DNA from: Liolophura sinensis
Taxonomy: Eukaryota; Mollusca; Polyplacophora; Chitonida; Chitonidae
Direction: 5' to 3'
DNA: 64,000 nt
NCBI RefSeq assembly: GCF_032854445.1
Contig: NC_088300.1
Coordinates: 53,540,984-53,604,983, forward strand
The notes below the pieces were generated by a model, which saw nothing but the letters and a program-made list of their open reading frames with translations, searched no databases and was not told the origin of the DNA. Within the stretch, counting starts at the first letter, position 1. Every line of letters starts with the position of its first letter. Below are positions 24,401-30,300 of this stretch, in pieces. The translations under genes and the position numbers were made by a program.

Positions 24401-25672
24401 GCACAGACGACAGCCACAATCCTTGACTGTAAACTTAGTCAATGTGTATTAAAAGGTCTGACTTGTCTAGTAGTAGTCCACCTCTAAATGGAACACTGAG
24501 TCCATCCCCGCCTCACATTACACATGGCGCAGATTTCAAACTCCCATCTCTCAACCACTCATCACAATTTATTTCACCTCCTTCTCTCACTTCTATGTAA
24601 TTTTCCCTTGGAATCTTGAATATTAGTTTTATTTACTTATTTATTCGATTATTGTTTTACACTGTACCCAAAAATAGTACACTTATATGACACTGGCCAG
24701 CATTTTGGTGAGAAGAAACCGAGGAAAGTGGGCAAAGCCCAGAATAAATCCAACTACCAGACCTTCGCACATATGGCCAAATTGGAAGCCTGCATGAGCT
24801 GGACGAACACACAGTGACTGCATTGGTGAGGCTCCAGTCCTGGGTCATTACGCTGCGCTGGCATACTGATGCCCTCCGCCACAGAGGCCACCAAATACCA
24901 TTTTTAACTGTCAAGTGAACTACCAGAGGGGTTGAAGGGTAAATGAGTTTTGGCATTGAAATCCTCCAGAAAACTATTCCATGTCCCTAACTGCATGTAA
25001 GCATAACTTTAATCTTCTTAACTGAGCCAAGAGAGGAAGAAAATTGTGTTTTTAGTGCACATAGGTTTGGGTGCCATCAGTGCCGACCTCCCTGAGATCG
25101 GTTCCATCGAGTTGGAGTATGGAACCTCTCAAAAAAACATAGGTTGGAAATGTAATCAAATTAAAATTTTAAAATCCTCCAGAAAACTATTATATTCGCA
25201 GTGCCATCTACAGGCACTACTTCAACCCATTCAACCCAGAGTTCACACGAAAACCTTGTATTTTTAGTGTGGATAAGTTTAGTGCTGTCAGCGCAGACCT
25301 CAAAGGTCGGTTCCATCGAGTTTTCAAATCTGGGGCGATTCATATGAGAGGCGGGGTGGACTCAGTGCTACAATGCATGTCATAATTTTAAAACAGAACT
25401 TTAATCCAACCCAACAAGTGGTTATAGATGCAAAGTTGAGTATCTAACTATGTCAACATTACCGTATTGTTGAACAGTGTTGTTGTGGTCTTCGTTAAGC
25501 GCGGGAACCTGTTGCCGATGTAAATTTGCCTTCTTTCAGCTTTAACACTTACCTGCACCATTACTGCGATTCTTAGTGAGTCTTGTGCGATTGAACTTTT
25601 GCAGGTTTTGCATGATGCACGTCCACTTTTGGCGTATTCGGCTTTAAATGGATAGTCTGGATGATCGCCCAT
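308..25672 (-). CDS. PARP1: PARP1, poly(ADP-ribose) polymerase 1 (20 exons in window; 3' part off the left edge)
   Basis: Nuclear DNA-break sensor that uses NAD+ to build poly(ADP-ribose). I traced twenty exons with GT-AG borders and compatible phases; read from the start they give about 741 residues, close to the matching part of human PARP1. Order seen: zinc finger 1 (about 1-92), zinc finger 2 (93-203), basic NLS-like segment (199-222), zinc-3/PADR1 (232-370), BRCT (371-469), linker (470-521), WGR (522-640) and the first part of the helical regulatory domain (640-741). All zinc ligands of the three fingers are visible. The rest of the helical domain and the ART catalytic domain lie beyond the left edge, so catalytic residues cannot be checked. 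The start is the Met 12 residues before [11 protein letters not shown], matching the family. Oddities: a 1-bp frameshift in exon 3, no DEVD site, and two introns filled with donor-site minisatellites. Head-to-head with YIF1. Confidence 0.96.
625..1492. repeat. 27-bp minisatellite in PARP1 intron 19
   Basis: About 32 copies of a 27-bp unit, 'actgatgggactgtataaat' plus 'cacacat', with shared variants (tgtatgtatc, tgtactaatc, gtgactgtac). The period is divisible by three, so long spurious ORFs appear in several frames. It does not touch an exon border: exon 19 begins 131 bases to the right. Confidence 0.95.
1623..1706 (-). CDS. PARP1: PARP1 exon 19: helical domain
   Basis: Twenty-eight codons, [20 protein letters not shown] then [19 protein letters not shown] is a hallmark of PARP1/2 helical domains. 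Phase 0 both ends, donor GTAAAG. Confidence 0.96.
2061..2183 (-). CDS. PARP1: PARP1 exon 18: start of helical regulatory domain
   Basis: [20 protein letters not shown] then [20 protein letters not shown]. Family: [24 protein letters not shown]. Forty-one codons, phase 0 at both ends, acceptor CCTAG, donor GTAAGA. Confidence 0.96.
2590..2682. repeat. 33-bp tandem triplicate in PARP1 intron 17
   Basis: Three copies of 'taatctattaaacctatatt' plus 'ttaatgttgctat', almost identical. The rest of the intron (2184-2981) shows nothing else I recognise. Confidence 0.9.
2982..3180 (-). CDS. PARP1: PARP1 exon 17: WGR core motif
   Basis: Contains [20 protein letters not shown] with the W-G-R signature, then [20 protein letters not shown] and [17 protein letters not shown] contacts DNA ends and relays activation to the helical domain. 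Sixty-six codons plus a split Ala codon. Donor GTAAGT. Confidence 0.96.
3209..3300 (-). mobile_element. SINE tail fragment
   Basis: A (TTTA)n run followed by 'ccattgttgcttaacaccat' and 'atttaagagttgttcactta' corresponds to a decayed SINE 3' end on the minus strand. It starts 29 bases upstream of the PARP1 exon 17 acceptor. Confidence 0.55.
3738..3870 (-). CDS. PARP1: PARP1 exon 16: WGR domain, first part
   Basis: [20 protein letters not shown] then [20 protein letters not shown]. It aligns with the family's [19 protein letters not shown]. Acceptor CCATAG, donor GC|GTAAGC, phase 2. Confidence 0.95.
4395..5972 (-). repeat. 74-bp minisatellite in PARP1 intron 15 built from the exon 15 donor junction
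   Basis: About 21 copies with a 74-bp period. On the coding (minus) strand each unit carries 'ACCCAGACTYRGGTRTGGCA', the last bases of exon 15 followed by its 5' splice site and the first intron bases, then 'GTCAGTGAGGTGTAGAAAAC'. The array abuts the real exon (5956). Copies nearest the exon are most like it; those at the far end (4395-4510) are more decayed. Confidence 0.95.
5956..6033 (-). CDS. PARP1: PARP1 exon 15: start of WGR region
   Basis: [20 protein letters not shown] then [16 protein letters not shown] is nearly invariant in PARP1. The donor is TCGG|GTATGG. The last 17 or so exon bases and this donor recur in every unit of the 74-bp array that fills the intron to the left. Confidence 0.95.
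6061..6240. repeat. Degenerate CACCCATCCA-rich tract
   Basis: A purine/pyrimidine-skewed tract of 'cacccaycca' and 'ccacaccca' words. It resembles the array at 7618-8045 and seems to be its counterpart in an older duplicated copy. Confidence 0.7.
7361..7617. repeat. Direct duplication, copy A (partner 8989-9250)
   Basis: Shares long blocks with 8989-9250, such as 'tgatttgtccagcc.gtatctgtc', 'gtaggaagtccaaagtgt' and 'actgtcaccagagtatcaac'. I estimate about 80 percent identity by eye. Confidence 0.85.
7618..8045. repeat. CATCCATCCATACCA(C/A)ACCC minisatellite
   Basis: About 20 copies of a 20-bp-like unit, 'catccatccataccacaccc', with variable spacing. Strand-asymmetric (C/A versus G/T). It yields several overlapping spurious ORFs of 105-189 codons in both strands, composed only of His/Pro/Thr/Ser or Gly/Trp/Met/Asp. 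Confidence 0.95.
8046..8880. repeat. 42-43 bp minisatellite in PARP1 intron 14
   Basis: About 19 copies of 'gaatccagtgttatgttgtt' plus 'caaacagagctgaccactgttct'. Four decayed units of the same family lie at 6280-6410, in the first copy of the intron duplication. Confidence 0.93.
8989..9250. repeat. Direct duplication, copy B (partner 7361-7617)
   Basis: Second copy of the unique segment. With the flanking CACCC-rich and CCAGTGTT arrays it forms a duplicated block: 6061-7617 versus 7618-9250. Confidence 0.85.
9416..9491 (-). CDS. PARP1: PARP1 exon 14: automodification linker
   Basis: Twenty-five codons rich in Ser and Lys: [20 protein letters not shown] then TIKRD. This low-complexity stretch between BRCT and WGR is where serine ADP-ribosylation sites lie in the family; two K-S pairs are visible. 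Acceptor TTTTAG, donor GTAAGA, ends phase 1. Confidence 0.85.
9738..9842 (-). mobile_element. SINE fragment, same family
   Basis: 'agcccggggaaaacccatga' and 'gcatccgcagcttgctg' match the SINE body in reverse. PARP1 intron 13. Confidence 0.7.
10307..10452 (-). CDS. PARP1: PARP1 exon 13: second half of BRCT domain
   Basis: [20 protein letters not shown] then [20 protein letters not shown] and NLCSWGSD. It matches the family's KEVEK...A...VV.E.FL... and LSPWG. Phase 0 end with GTAAGT donor. Confidence 0.94.
11369..11517 (-). CDS. PARP1: PARP1 exon 12: first half of BRCT domain
   Basis: [20 protein letters not shown] ... [20 protein letters not shown] then ISTK. This is the beta-alpha-beta start of a BRCT fold with its conserved GG turn and the CISTK motif shared with human PARP1. 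Acceptor TTTCAG, donor GTATTC. Confidence 0.95.
11590..12372 (-). repeat. 80-bp (2 x 40) minisatellite in PARP1 intron 11 built from the exon 11 donor junction
   Basis: About ten dimeric units. On the coding strand each 40-bp half holds 'CCCAGGAAATRGGTAAGTA' or 'CCCAGGAAATGGATAAGTR'; the real exon end and donor read 'TTCAGGAAATGGGTAAGTA'. About six copies keep a perfect GTAAGT. The array abuts the true donor (12372). It also creates an unbroken 249-codon ORF on the other strand that is not a gene. Confidence 0.93.
12373..12471 (-). CDS. PARP1: PARP1 exon 11: end of PADR1 and linker to BRCT
   Basis: [20 protein letters not shown] then [12 protein letters not shown]. Donor ATGG|GTAAGTA. The last dozen exon bases plus this donor are the seed of the tandem array that fills the next intron (11590-12372). 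Confidence 0.9.
12768..12887 (-). CDS. PARP1: PARP1 exon 10: second zinc-ligand pair of zinc-3
   Basis: [16 protein letters not shown] supplies the last two Cys ligands, then [20 protein letters not shown]. Matches the family pattern CTGDVTAWTKC...TP.RK.W. Acceptor TTTTAG, donor TT|GTGAGTA; the split Leu codon continues in exon 11. Confidence 0.94.
13160..13270. repeat. Dispersed repeat, copy 1 (partner 18490-18605)
   Basis: 'gaaagagtaactttcagtgc', 'aagttatacacc' and 'ggccaatttctgggattcac' recur in altered form at 18490-18605. Both lie in PARP1 introns (9 and 8). Family unknown. Confidence 0.65.
16165..16407 (-). mobile_element. tRNA-derived SINE, full length, with 14-bp target duplication
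   Basis: On the minus strand it starts 'ggcctccgtggctcagttgg' with an A-box-like core (TGGCTCAGTTGG) and a B-box-like GAGTTCAAGTCC. A conserved body follows ('gtgggaaggttt...atggtcgtgggtttcccc'), ending 'gtaaaacaccaatt' and an A-rich tail. Target duplication 'agtattgttttctt' lies at 16151-16164 and 16408-16421. It is in PARP1 intron 9. Confidence 0.92.
18297..18379 (-). CDS. PARP1: PARP1 exon 9: first zinc-ligand pair of zinc-3
   Basis: [20 protein letters not shown] followed by EDGQLVY. The C-P-E-C pair is the first zinc-ligand pair of finger 3. Acceptor TTTCAG, donor GTAAGT, ends in phase 2. The intron that follows is the longest PARP1 intron in the window (about 5.4 kb). Confidence 0.94.
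18490..18605. repeat. Dispersed repeat, copy 2 (partner 13160-13270)
   Basis: 'gaaaagagcaactttcagtg', 'aatttatgcac', 'gttagccaatttcagggttt'. Same orientation as the partner. Confidence 0.65.
18719..18835 (-). CDS. PARP1: PARP1 exon 8: start of zinc-3/PADR1 domain
   Basis: Thirty-nine codons: [20 protein letters not shown] then [19 protein letters not shown], the helical N-lobe of PADR1 (family: [22 protein letters not shown]...NKQQVPSGES). Phase 0 at both ends, donor AAG|GTGAGT. Confidence 0.94.
18899..19131 (-). mobile_element. SINE, same family, older copy
   Basis: Minus-strand copy from 'ggggtcttagtggctgaggt' to '..cagtgtaaaacaccaatcta' and a TAAATAAATA tail. More diverged than the 16 kb copy; no clear target duplication. 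PARP1 intron 7. Confidence 0.9.
19280..19364 (-). CDS. PARP1: PARP1 exon 7: basic nuclear-localisation segment
   Basis: Very basic: [18 protein letters not shown] followed by [10 protein letters not shown]. Two basic clusters about eleven residues apart match the bipartite NLS layout of human PARP1. The DEVD caspase cleavage motif found between the clusters in human is absent. Acceptor TTTCAG, donor AGG|GTAGGT. Confidence 0.9.
20069..20153. repeat. 42-bp perfect tandem duplication in PARP1 intron 6
   Basis: 'tgtgagtggcagtgaagaga' plus 'acactcagtcgatcaacacagg' twice in a row with no visible change, so it is recent or an assembly artefact. Confidence 0.9.
21340..21414 (-). CDS. PARP1: PARP1 exon 6: end of zinc finger 2 region
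   Basis: Encodes [20 protein letters not shown], corresponding to the family's [20 protein letters not shown]. Acceptor TTTTAG, donor GTGAGT. Twenty-four full codons plus split codons at both ends, consistent with exons 5 and 7. Confidence 0.92.
22416..22555 (-). CDS. PARP1: PARP1 exon 5: second half of zinc finger 2
   Basis: Starts [10 protein letters not shown] and contains [17 protein letters not shown], where His and Cys complete the zinc site; the family has RWYHPGCFVKNREELGF here. Flanked by TTCAAAG and GTATGA, ending in phase 2. Confidence 0.95.
23138..23256 (-). CDS. PARP1: PARP1 exon 4: Gly-rich linker and first half of zinc finger 2
   Basis: A run of Gly codons (GGT repeats) leads into [20 protein letters not shown], with the C-R-G-C ligand pair of zinc finger 2. 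It ends EEKIDK with a non-consensus but valid GTCAGA donor, phase 0. The trinucleotide run encodes a poly-Gly linker between fingers 1 and 2 that could vary in length. Confidence 0.93.
23338..23489 (+). mobile_element. SINE 3' half, same family
   Basis: Plus strand: 'ccagccgtacgtgggaaggt', 'ggatggttgtgggtttcc', 'tcctcctatcataatgttgg', 'tgaaatatt' and 'acaccaatgaaataaataat'. Head missing. It lies in PARP1 intron 3. Confidence 0.85.
23685..23816 (-). CDS. PARP1: PARP1 exon 3: second half of zinc finger 1, with an apparent 1-bp frameshift
   Basis: The 5' part reads [16 protein letters not shown] with the His and Cys that complete the C-C-H-C zinc site. Its frame then meets a stop. The 3' part, [20 protein letters not shown], is in the next frame. 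One extra base in the GTGTGTG tract near 23766-23773 would restore both frames and give the family spacing. Exon length (132) is one short of what its flanking phases need (133). Donor GTAGGG, phase 1. Confidence 0.88.
24211..24231 (-). CDS. PARP1: PARP1 exon 2: 21-nt microexon of zinc finger 1
   Basis: Seven codons, SPMFDGK, flanked by TTTCAG and GTAAGT and in phase 0 at both ends. It fits exactly between MVQ of exon 1 and the IPNW segment of exon 3, as in the family ([14 protein letters not shown]). It carries the Phe that stacks on exposed DNA bases in human zinc finger 1. Confidence 0.92.
24630..24892 (-). mobile_element. SINE, same family, degraded
   Basis: Minus strand: 'ggtggcctctgtggcggagg' head, 'ctgggtcatt..' and 'catgcaggctt' segments (read on plus), and 'gtgtaaaacaataatcgaat' tail. 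PARP1 intron 1. Confidence 0.85.
24958..25322. repeat. Direct repeat of ~160 bp in PARP1 intron 1
   Basis: 'aaatcctccagaaaactatt' occurs at 24959 and again near 25171. 'gatcggttccatcgagtt' at about 25098 and 'ggtcggttccatcgagtt' at about 25303 close the two copies. Period about 207 bp. Confidence 0.8.
25553..25672 (-). CDS. PARP1: PARP1 exon 1: start and first half of zinc finger 1
   Basis: Forty codons from ATG (25672-25670), beginning [20 protein letters not shown]. The pair C-K-T-C (residues 31 and 34) is the first zinc-ligand pair. It ends [10 protein letters not shown] followed by a GTAAGTG donor, phase 0. A GTG lies a few codons upstream in frame but is not a plausible start. Confidence 0.95.
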
Positions 25673-27301
25673 CGTTAATCCTTGCCACACGGTGCGAGTA
25701 AAGGGTCTGTCTGAACGTTCACTGCCTGGGTCCCGTCAGTTGCTAGGTCCTTCGGCTTGACTCATCAAAGATAACGCATTCTTGAGGGTTATATGGTAGA
25801 CATTAGAGGAACCAGGCAAGTGGTCTTCCAAGTTCCAAAGAAAAATAAGCATGCCCGGTAAAAAGCTTTAGTTATGAAGCTAGTTTCGTTTATGTAAAGT
25901 ACTGTATCTGACTTAAATTTTGTTTACAGGAACTAGTTTTGCCAGATCCTTGGAGGTCTATATTGATCTCAGTGTTTTAAGGTTGTTAGAAGGTAGGATT
26001 ATATTCTTCTTGAAAAATTTAAGCTTTTGCACCAAAAGTAATATTTTATTGTTTTTAGCTAACCTACAAAAATGTACTGTGGCTTTTTAGAGCAAATCAA
26101 ACTTCATTTGCAGACCTGAGTAAAGCCTGTTATAGTGGTACTTACATACATATTTATACTTTCAGCTTAATTATCAGTCTTAAGTACTTCTAAAGCAATG
26201 CAACTTTGTGGTTTCTACTGATGATAGACAGCCATTAGCCATATATATACTCATCTTATAACGTATTTTACCGTTTGCAGTCAATAAGCTATTGGAGACT
26301 CTGACAGGCTACCATACACAACACTGCAGTACTTGAAGTGTACTACAGATGTGTTTCACAGGTCATGTGGTACACCAAACAGAGTGACATACACTAGAGT
26401 AAGGAACAAAAGACAACGTAAGACTGCTTTAATAATATGCCAAGAAATTTTATAAGTCCTCCACTTGTAACGAGGTTCGTGTATTTGTCAGAATAAAGTT
26501 ACACATTATGTTTGACTGCCAAGATATATGAAACCTCTCTTACCTAAAAATAACCAAAATATGCATTGTGAAGAAGGAAAAAAGAATAATCTTGACTAAA
26601 AGTTTTAACAAATATATTCGAAAGTATCAATGATTTAAATAAAATAGCCTATTGTCGTGAGCAGCGGCTAAGAATAGACACGTCTTTTTAAGGCCTGCGA
26701 CAAGTAGTCGGGCCCAGTTTAATTTGTAGGATGTACACCTTGATCGGTAAATGCCAATGTGCTTCTCCACACTTTCGCTTATTTGGAGAAAGTAATATTT
26801 ATTAGCTCTGCTTAAACTACTATAGACGTCAATAAAGGTCACACATCATGCACCCACCCAAAACACACTTCTTTTAAATACGTCAGATAACAAACACACA
26901 GTTCATAAAATCGAAAGTAAATAGTGATTTACTTCCCTTAGTTGGTGATTATAAAAAATAAAACCAGTAAAAGACCATAAATTAAAATTTTTCATGGAAA
27001 AAAAATATATTTTACCTTTTGTATCGGTCTCTTTTCGTGATTTAAAACTAGATTACAAATTACTCCAGTTTTAGCTTCATTTCAGTAATAGATAGCAGGC
27101 ATTAAAAGCGTTAGTTGTTTAATATGAATGATAGACACTTTCGTGCTAAATCCTAAAGTTGGATAAACCGAGCTTCCAGGGGGCGCAACCGCCTCAATAT
27201 CCGTCTGTTCGTCACTGCCAACCTGTCATTTGCGTGTCGACAAAACGTGTAAAGTATTTTCGGTTTATTCGTACATGTATCAGTGATTATACCATCACGA
27301 A
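25673..27301. promoter_or_regulatory. Shared intergenic promoter region of PARP1 and YIF1
   Basis: 1.6 kb between divergent start codons. No TATA box stands out at either end. The 150 bases before the YIF1 start and those around the PARP1 start have more CpG than the AT-rich middle. Bidirectional use is inferred from the layout only. Confidence 0.5.
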
Positions 27302-27329
27302 ATGGACACGCCTTCGGGTTTTCGACAGC
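27302..27329 (+). CDS. YIF1: YIF1 exon 1 (start codon)
   Basis: MDTPSGFRQ plus one base, then donor C|GTAAGT. A TGA stop lies five codons upstream in the same frame. The joined sequence reads ...[12 protein letters not shown]. Short cytosolic N-terminus. Confidence 0.85.
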
Positions 27330-30300
27330 GTAAGTGTACGTGGAGTTTCTGGCAATTCAGTTGTGCTTTACAGTGCTTTTGTTTAGATTGTTGTTGTTAC
27401 TGTTACTAGTGTTAGCTTGTGACACGACATCGACCTGCGTCTCGGCTTGATTAGGCTGTACTGTCACGGTACTATGTGACAGCCGCTTTGTTTCCATTAG
27501 ATGTTCATGTTGTGTTGCAGCCTGTGGCTTTTTCATGACACTCCGATCCATAAGCTTACCTTGAACACCTCTGTATTTCCCTTGCTGGCCTCAGTGTACT
27601 ACTGCAGGGCACCAAATGATTTTTCTTTCCGTAGTCTCAGTCCTCTCAGCTATCAATTCCAGGTTTTCCCATGTGTCATCACTAGTAAACCCACCCAAGC
27701 ATGAAACTATAGTGGCAACTGGATAAATTCCAAATCCAAACACTGTGTTTGAATTCATACTCCTCAGGATGAAGAGAATCATGTATGCAGTTACCACTGC
27801 CACTATTAAGCAAATTAAACCTTTTCAGGTGCAATCTGGCTAATTGTTTAGAATCAGACTCACCAGTAATGACCTAGAGGGAACCATAATCAACATTGAT
27901 CGCTAAAAACACTTCTCAAATAAATTAAACAAAATTGAAGAAAATATTAAACAAGTACAAAATATGCTAGAAGTGTCAGTTTTTATCTCCATTGTATGGG
28001 CTGTGAGGAGTATGCATTTAAACATGGTGGTTGGAGTTGGAATTTATCCCGTTTCCACTGTAGTTTCATGCTTGTGTGGGTTTACTAGTGATGACACATG
28101 GGAACATCTACCTGGAACTGATAGCTGAGACGACAATGACTACGGATAGTATACGTTACAGCCCTACAAAGCTAACTGTCAACCAGCGCTAATCCAATCG
28201 ATCTTTTTTTGTGCTCTTCACAAATTATCAGCCTGGTCTGTGCACGTGTAACTGTTGGGTACAGTAAACTTTAGTGACCTGGCTGCAGGTACATTGTAGT
28301 CAGACAAGAAGAGGTGGTCCACCATTACAAAACTTGAACAGCTTGAGACTTTTTTTCAAATTACTTGACTTATGACTATTGGCTTAGGATGAGTCGTGAC
28401 CTCATCTAAGTCTATTTTAATGAACAGGACTTTTATTTGTGGACACATAAGCAATTGACATGGCTCTGAAAAGCTTTACTCATATTATGTTGCTGACACA
28501 GAAATAGGACATCTTATGAGCAGGTGATACAAGTAGACAAGTTGCCTAATTTCATCCAAGTATTGCAGTCAAGCAAAATTTTGATTACAATGTAGCCTCA
28601 CTATAAGACGCCTTGATATAATGCGCAATCAGATATAATGCGACCCAAATCTTATCAACGAAAAATCTGTGGTTTACGTTCTTGTGAGAAGGCTTAGATT
28701 CCTAAAGACAACAGCCAACACTGCAAATGAATAAAGATTTTTCACCAAGAAATACACATTAATAATGCGACATCATTCACTTCATTTCCTACTGTTGGTG
28801 TGTGGCCCATGTGTTATTTGCTATTTTAGGTTTAAGTTTTGAATATAATGGAAGAGGTTTTAACTGGTTCCCTTGCAAGCAGGTTTGATTCCAAATGCAT
28901 GTGTGATGCTCTTGTTACAGCATTACTTCTGCATGTTTGTGGCTTCGTCAGCAGTACAGAACACATTTTGCTCATTGTGACAGGCATACCTCATAAAGTG
29001 ATTAATATTTATACACTTTCATTAAATGTCAATAACTTTTTGTCGAGTTTACTGAATGGCTATAAAACGAGGTGTGAAACTGCAGGGAGTGAGATTTGGC
29101 ATACAAGCAAGCTGACATGTGAGAGCTGAGATGAGCTCACTCAAACGTTAGACAGTAGCTTATTATTTTCTCCTCTTTCCATCTCTCATGAATACATTGC
29201 TTTAGCGTGACATACATTAAAATTTTGAACATTATTTTTTTTTTTTTTTTTGTTGCTACATATTGCAGTAACATGATTGGCTTGACTGTCGTCTGCTGTC
29301 TGCCTTTTTAAGTATGCTCTATGAGTTACTTCAGACATAGATGAATTGGAACTAAGTGCGTTATAGCTTTTTTTATTTAGAAGATAAAGCGGATGAAACT
29401 ATGTTACTTGAATTCAGCTTGTGGATATGTTTAACATGCACTGAGTTCTGTAGATCAGCTCAGGCTCGTGATTGCGTGATATCAGGTTAGCTTCGCGGGA
29501 TGAGACTGGTAGAACGGTGCTAAGATGCTTGTGTTCTTTACATGAAAACTTGGGTATCATAGAATACTTACTGGTAGAATCCTTAGTAACAAAAATCTCA
29601 TGCATTTGTAGTAAACTTAGCTAATAATATGAAAGCATATGACAAAACACATTTTCCGTCGATAAAACTTGGTTCATTGTCAAAATCATAACCTGTAAGA
29701 TGGACTGTGGCTCTATGTACTGGATCCCAAGGTCATTTCATTATAGCGCGAGGTAGCCTATAATGTGCTGAGGAACCTGTCCCCAAAGCGGCACGCTATA
29801 GTGAGGCGACACTGTACTTTCTAGACCTAACAACTCACTTTCATCGATTTCCGACAACCAGTCACCTAACAGTCGTACAGTGATAAGCCATATTAAAACT
29901 CTGTAAAGCTCATCAGTTTTGCCAGATACCCATTATATAAAGCAACATGCATTATTACTGGTACATTTTCATCAGTTTGTTGTTTCTGTAATAGTACATA
30001 TGTGTCTTTCCTCATGTCTTCAGTGAATTGTGCAAATATATGTGATGTATTCTTCTAGATTAAGATAGTTAAATCCCTGCTACATTTGCATCTGTTCTTT
30101 TTTTTTCTTTGTAAGATAAAAATTTAAATAGCATATATTCAGTACAATGCAGTATTAAAAATGGCTCAATCCTTAGTTTCCTGGTAATATGTTAAATTTG
30201 ACTTCATACCATACTTGTATTGAAAATAGCTGCAGGCAAAAGAAAGGGGGGCAACAAAGGGACGAGAAGCCCTCATGGGGGTGCACGACCACAGCTGTTT

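Noticed and set aside
28839-29129. 96-codon ORF inside the Tigger-like element as a transposase remnant
   Set aside because: No DDE, HTH or CENP-B-like motif visible; length and composition fit chance.
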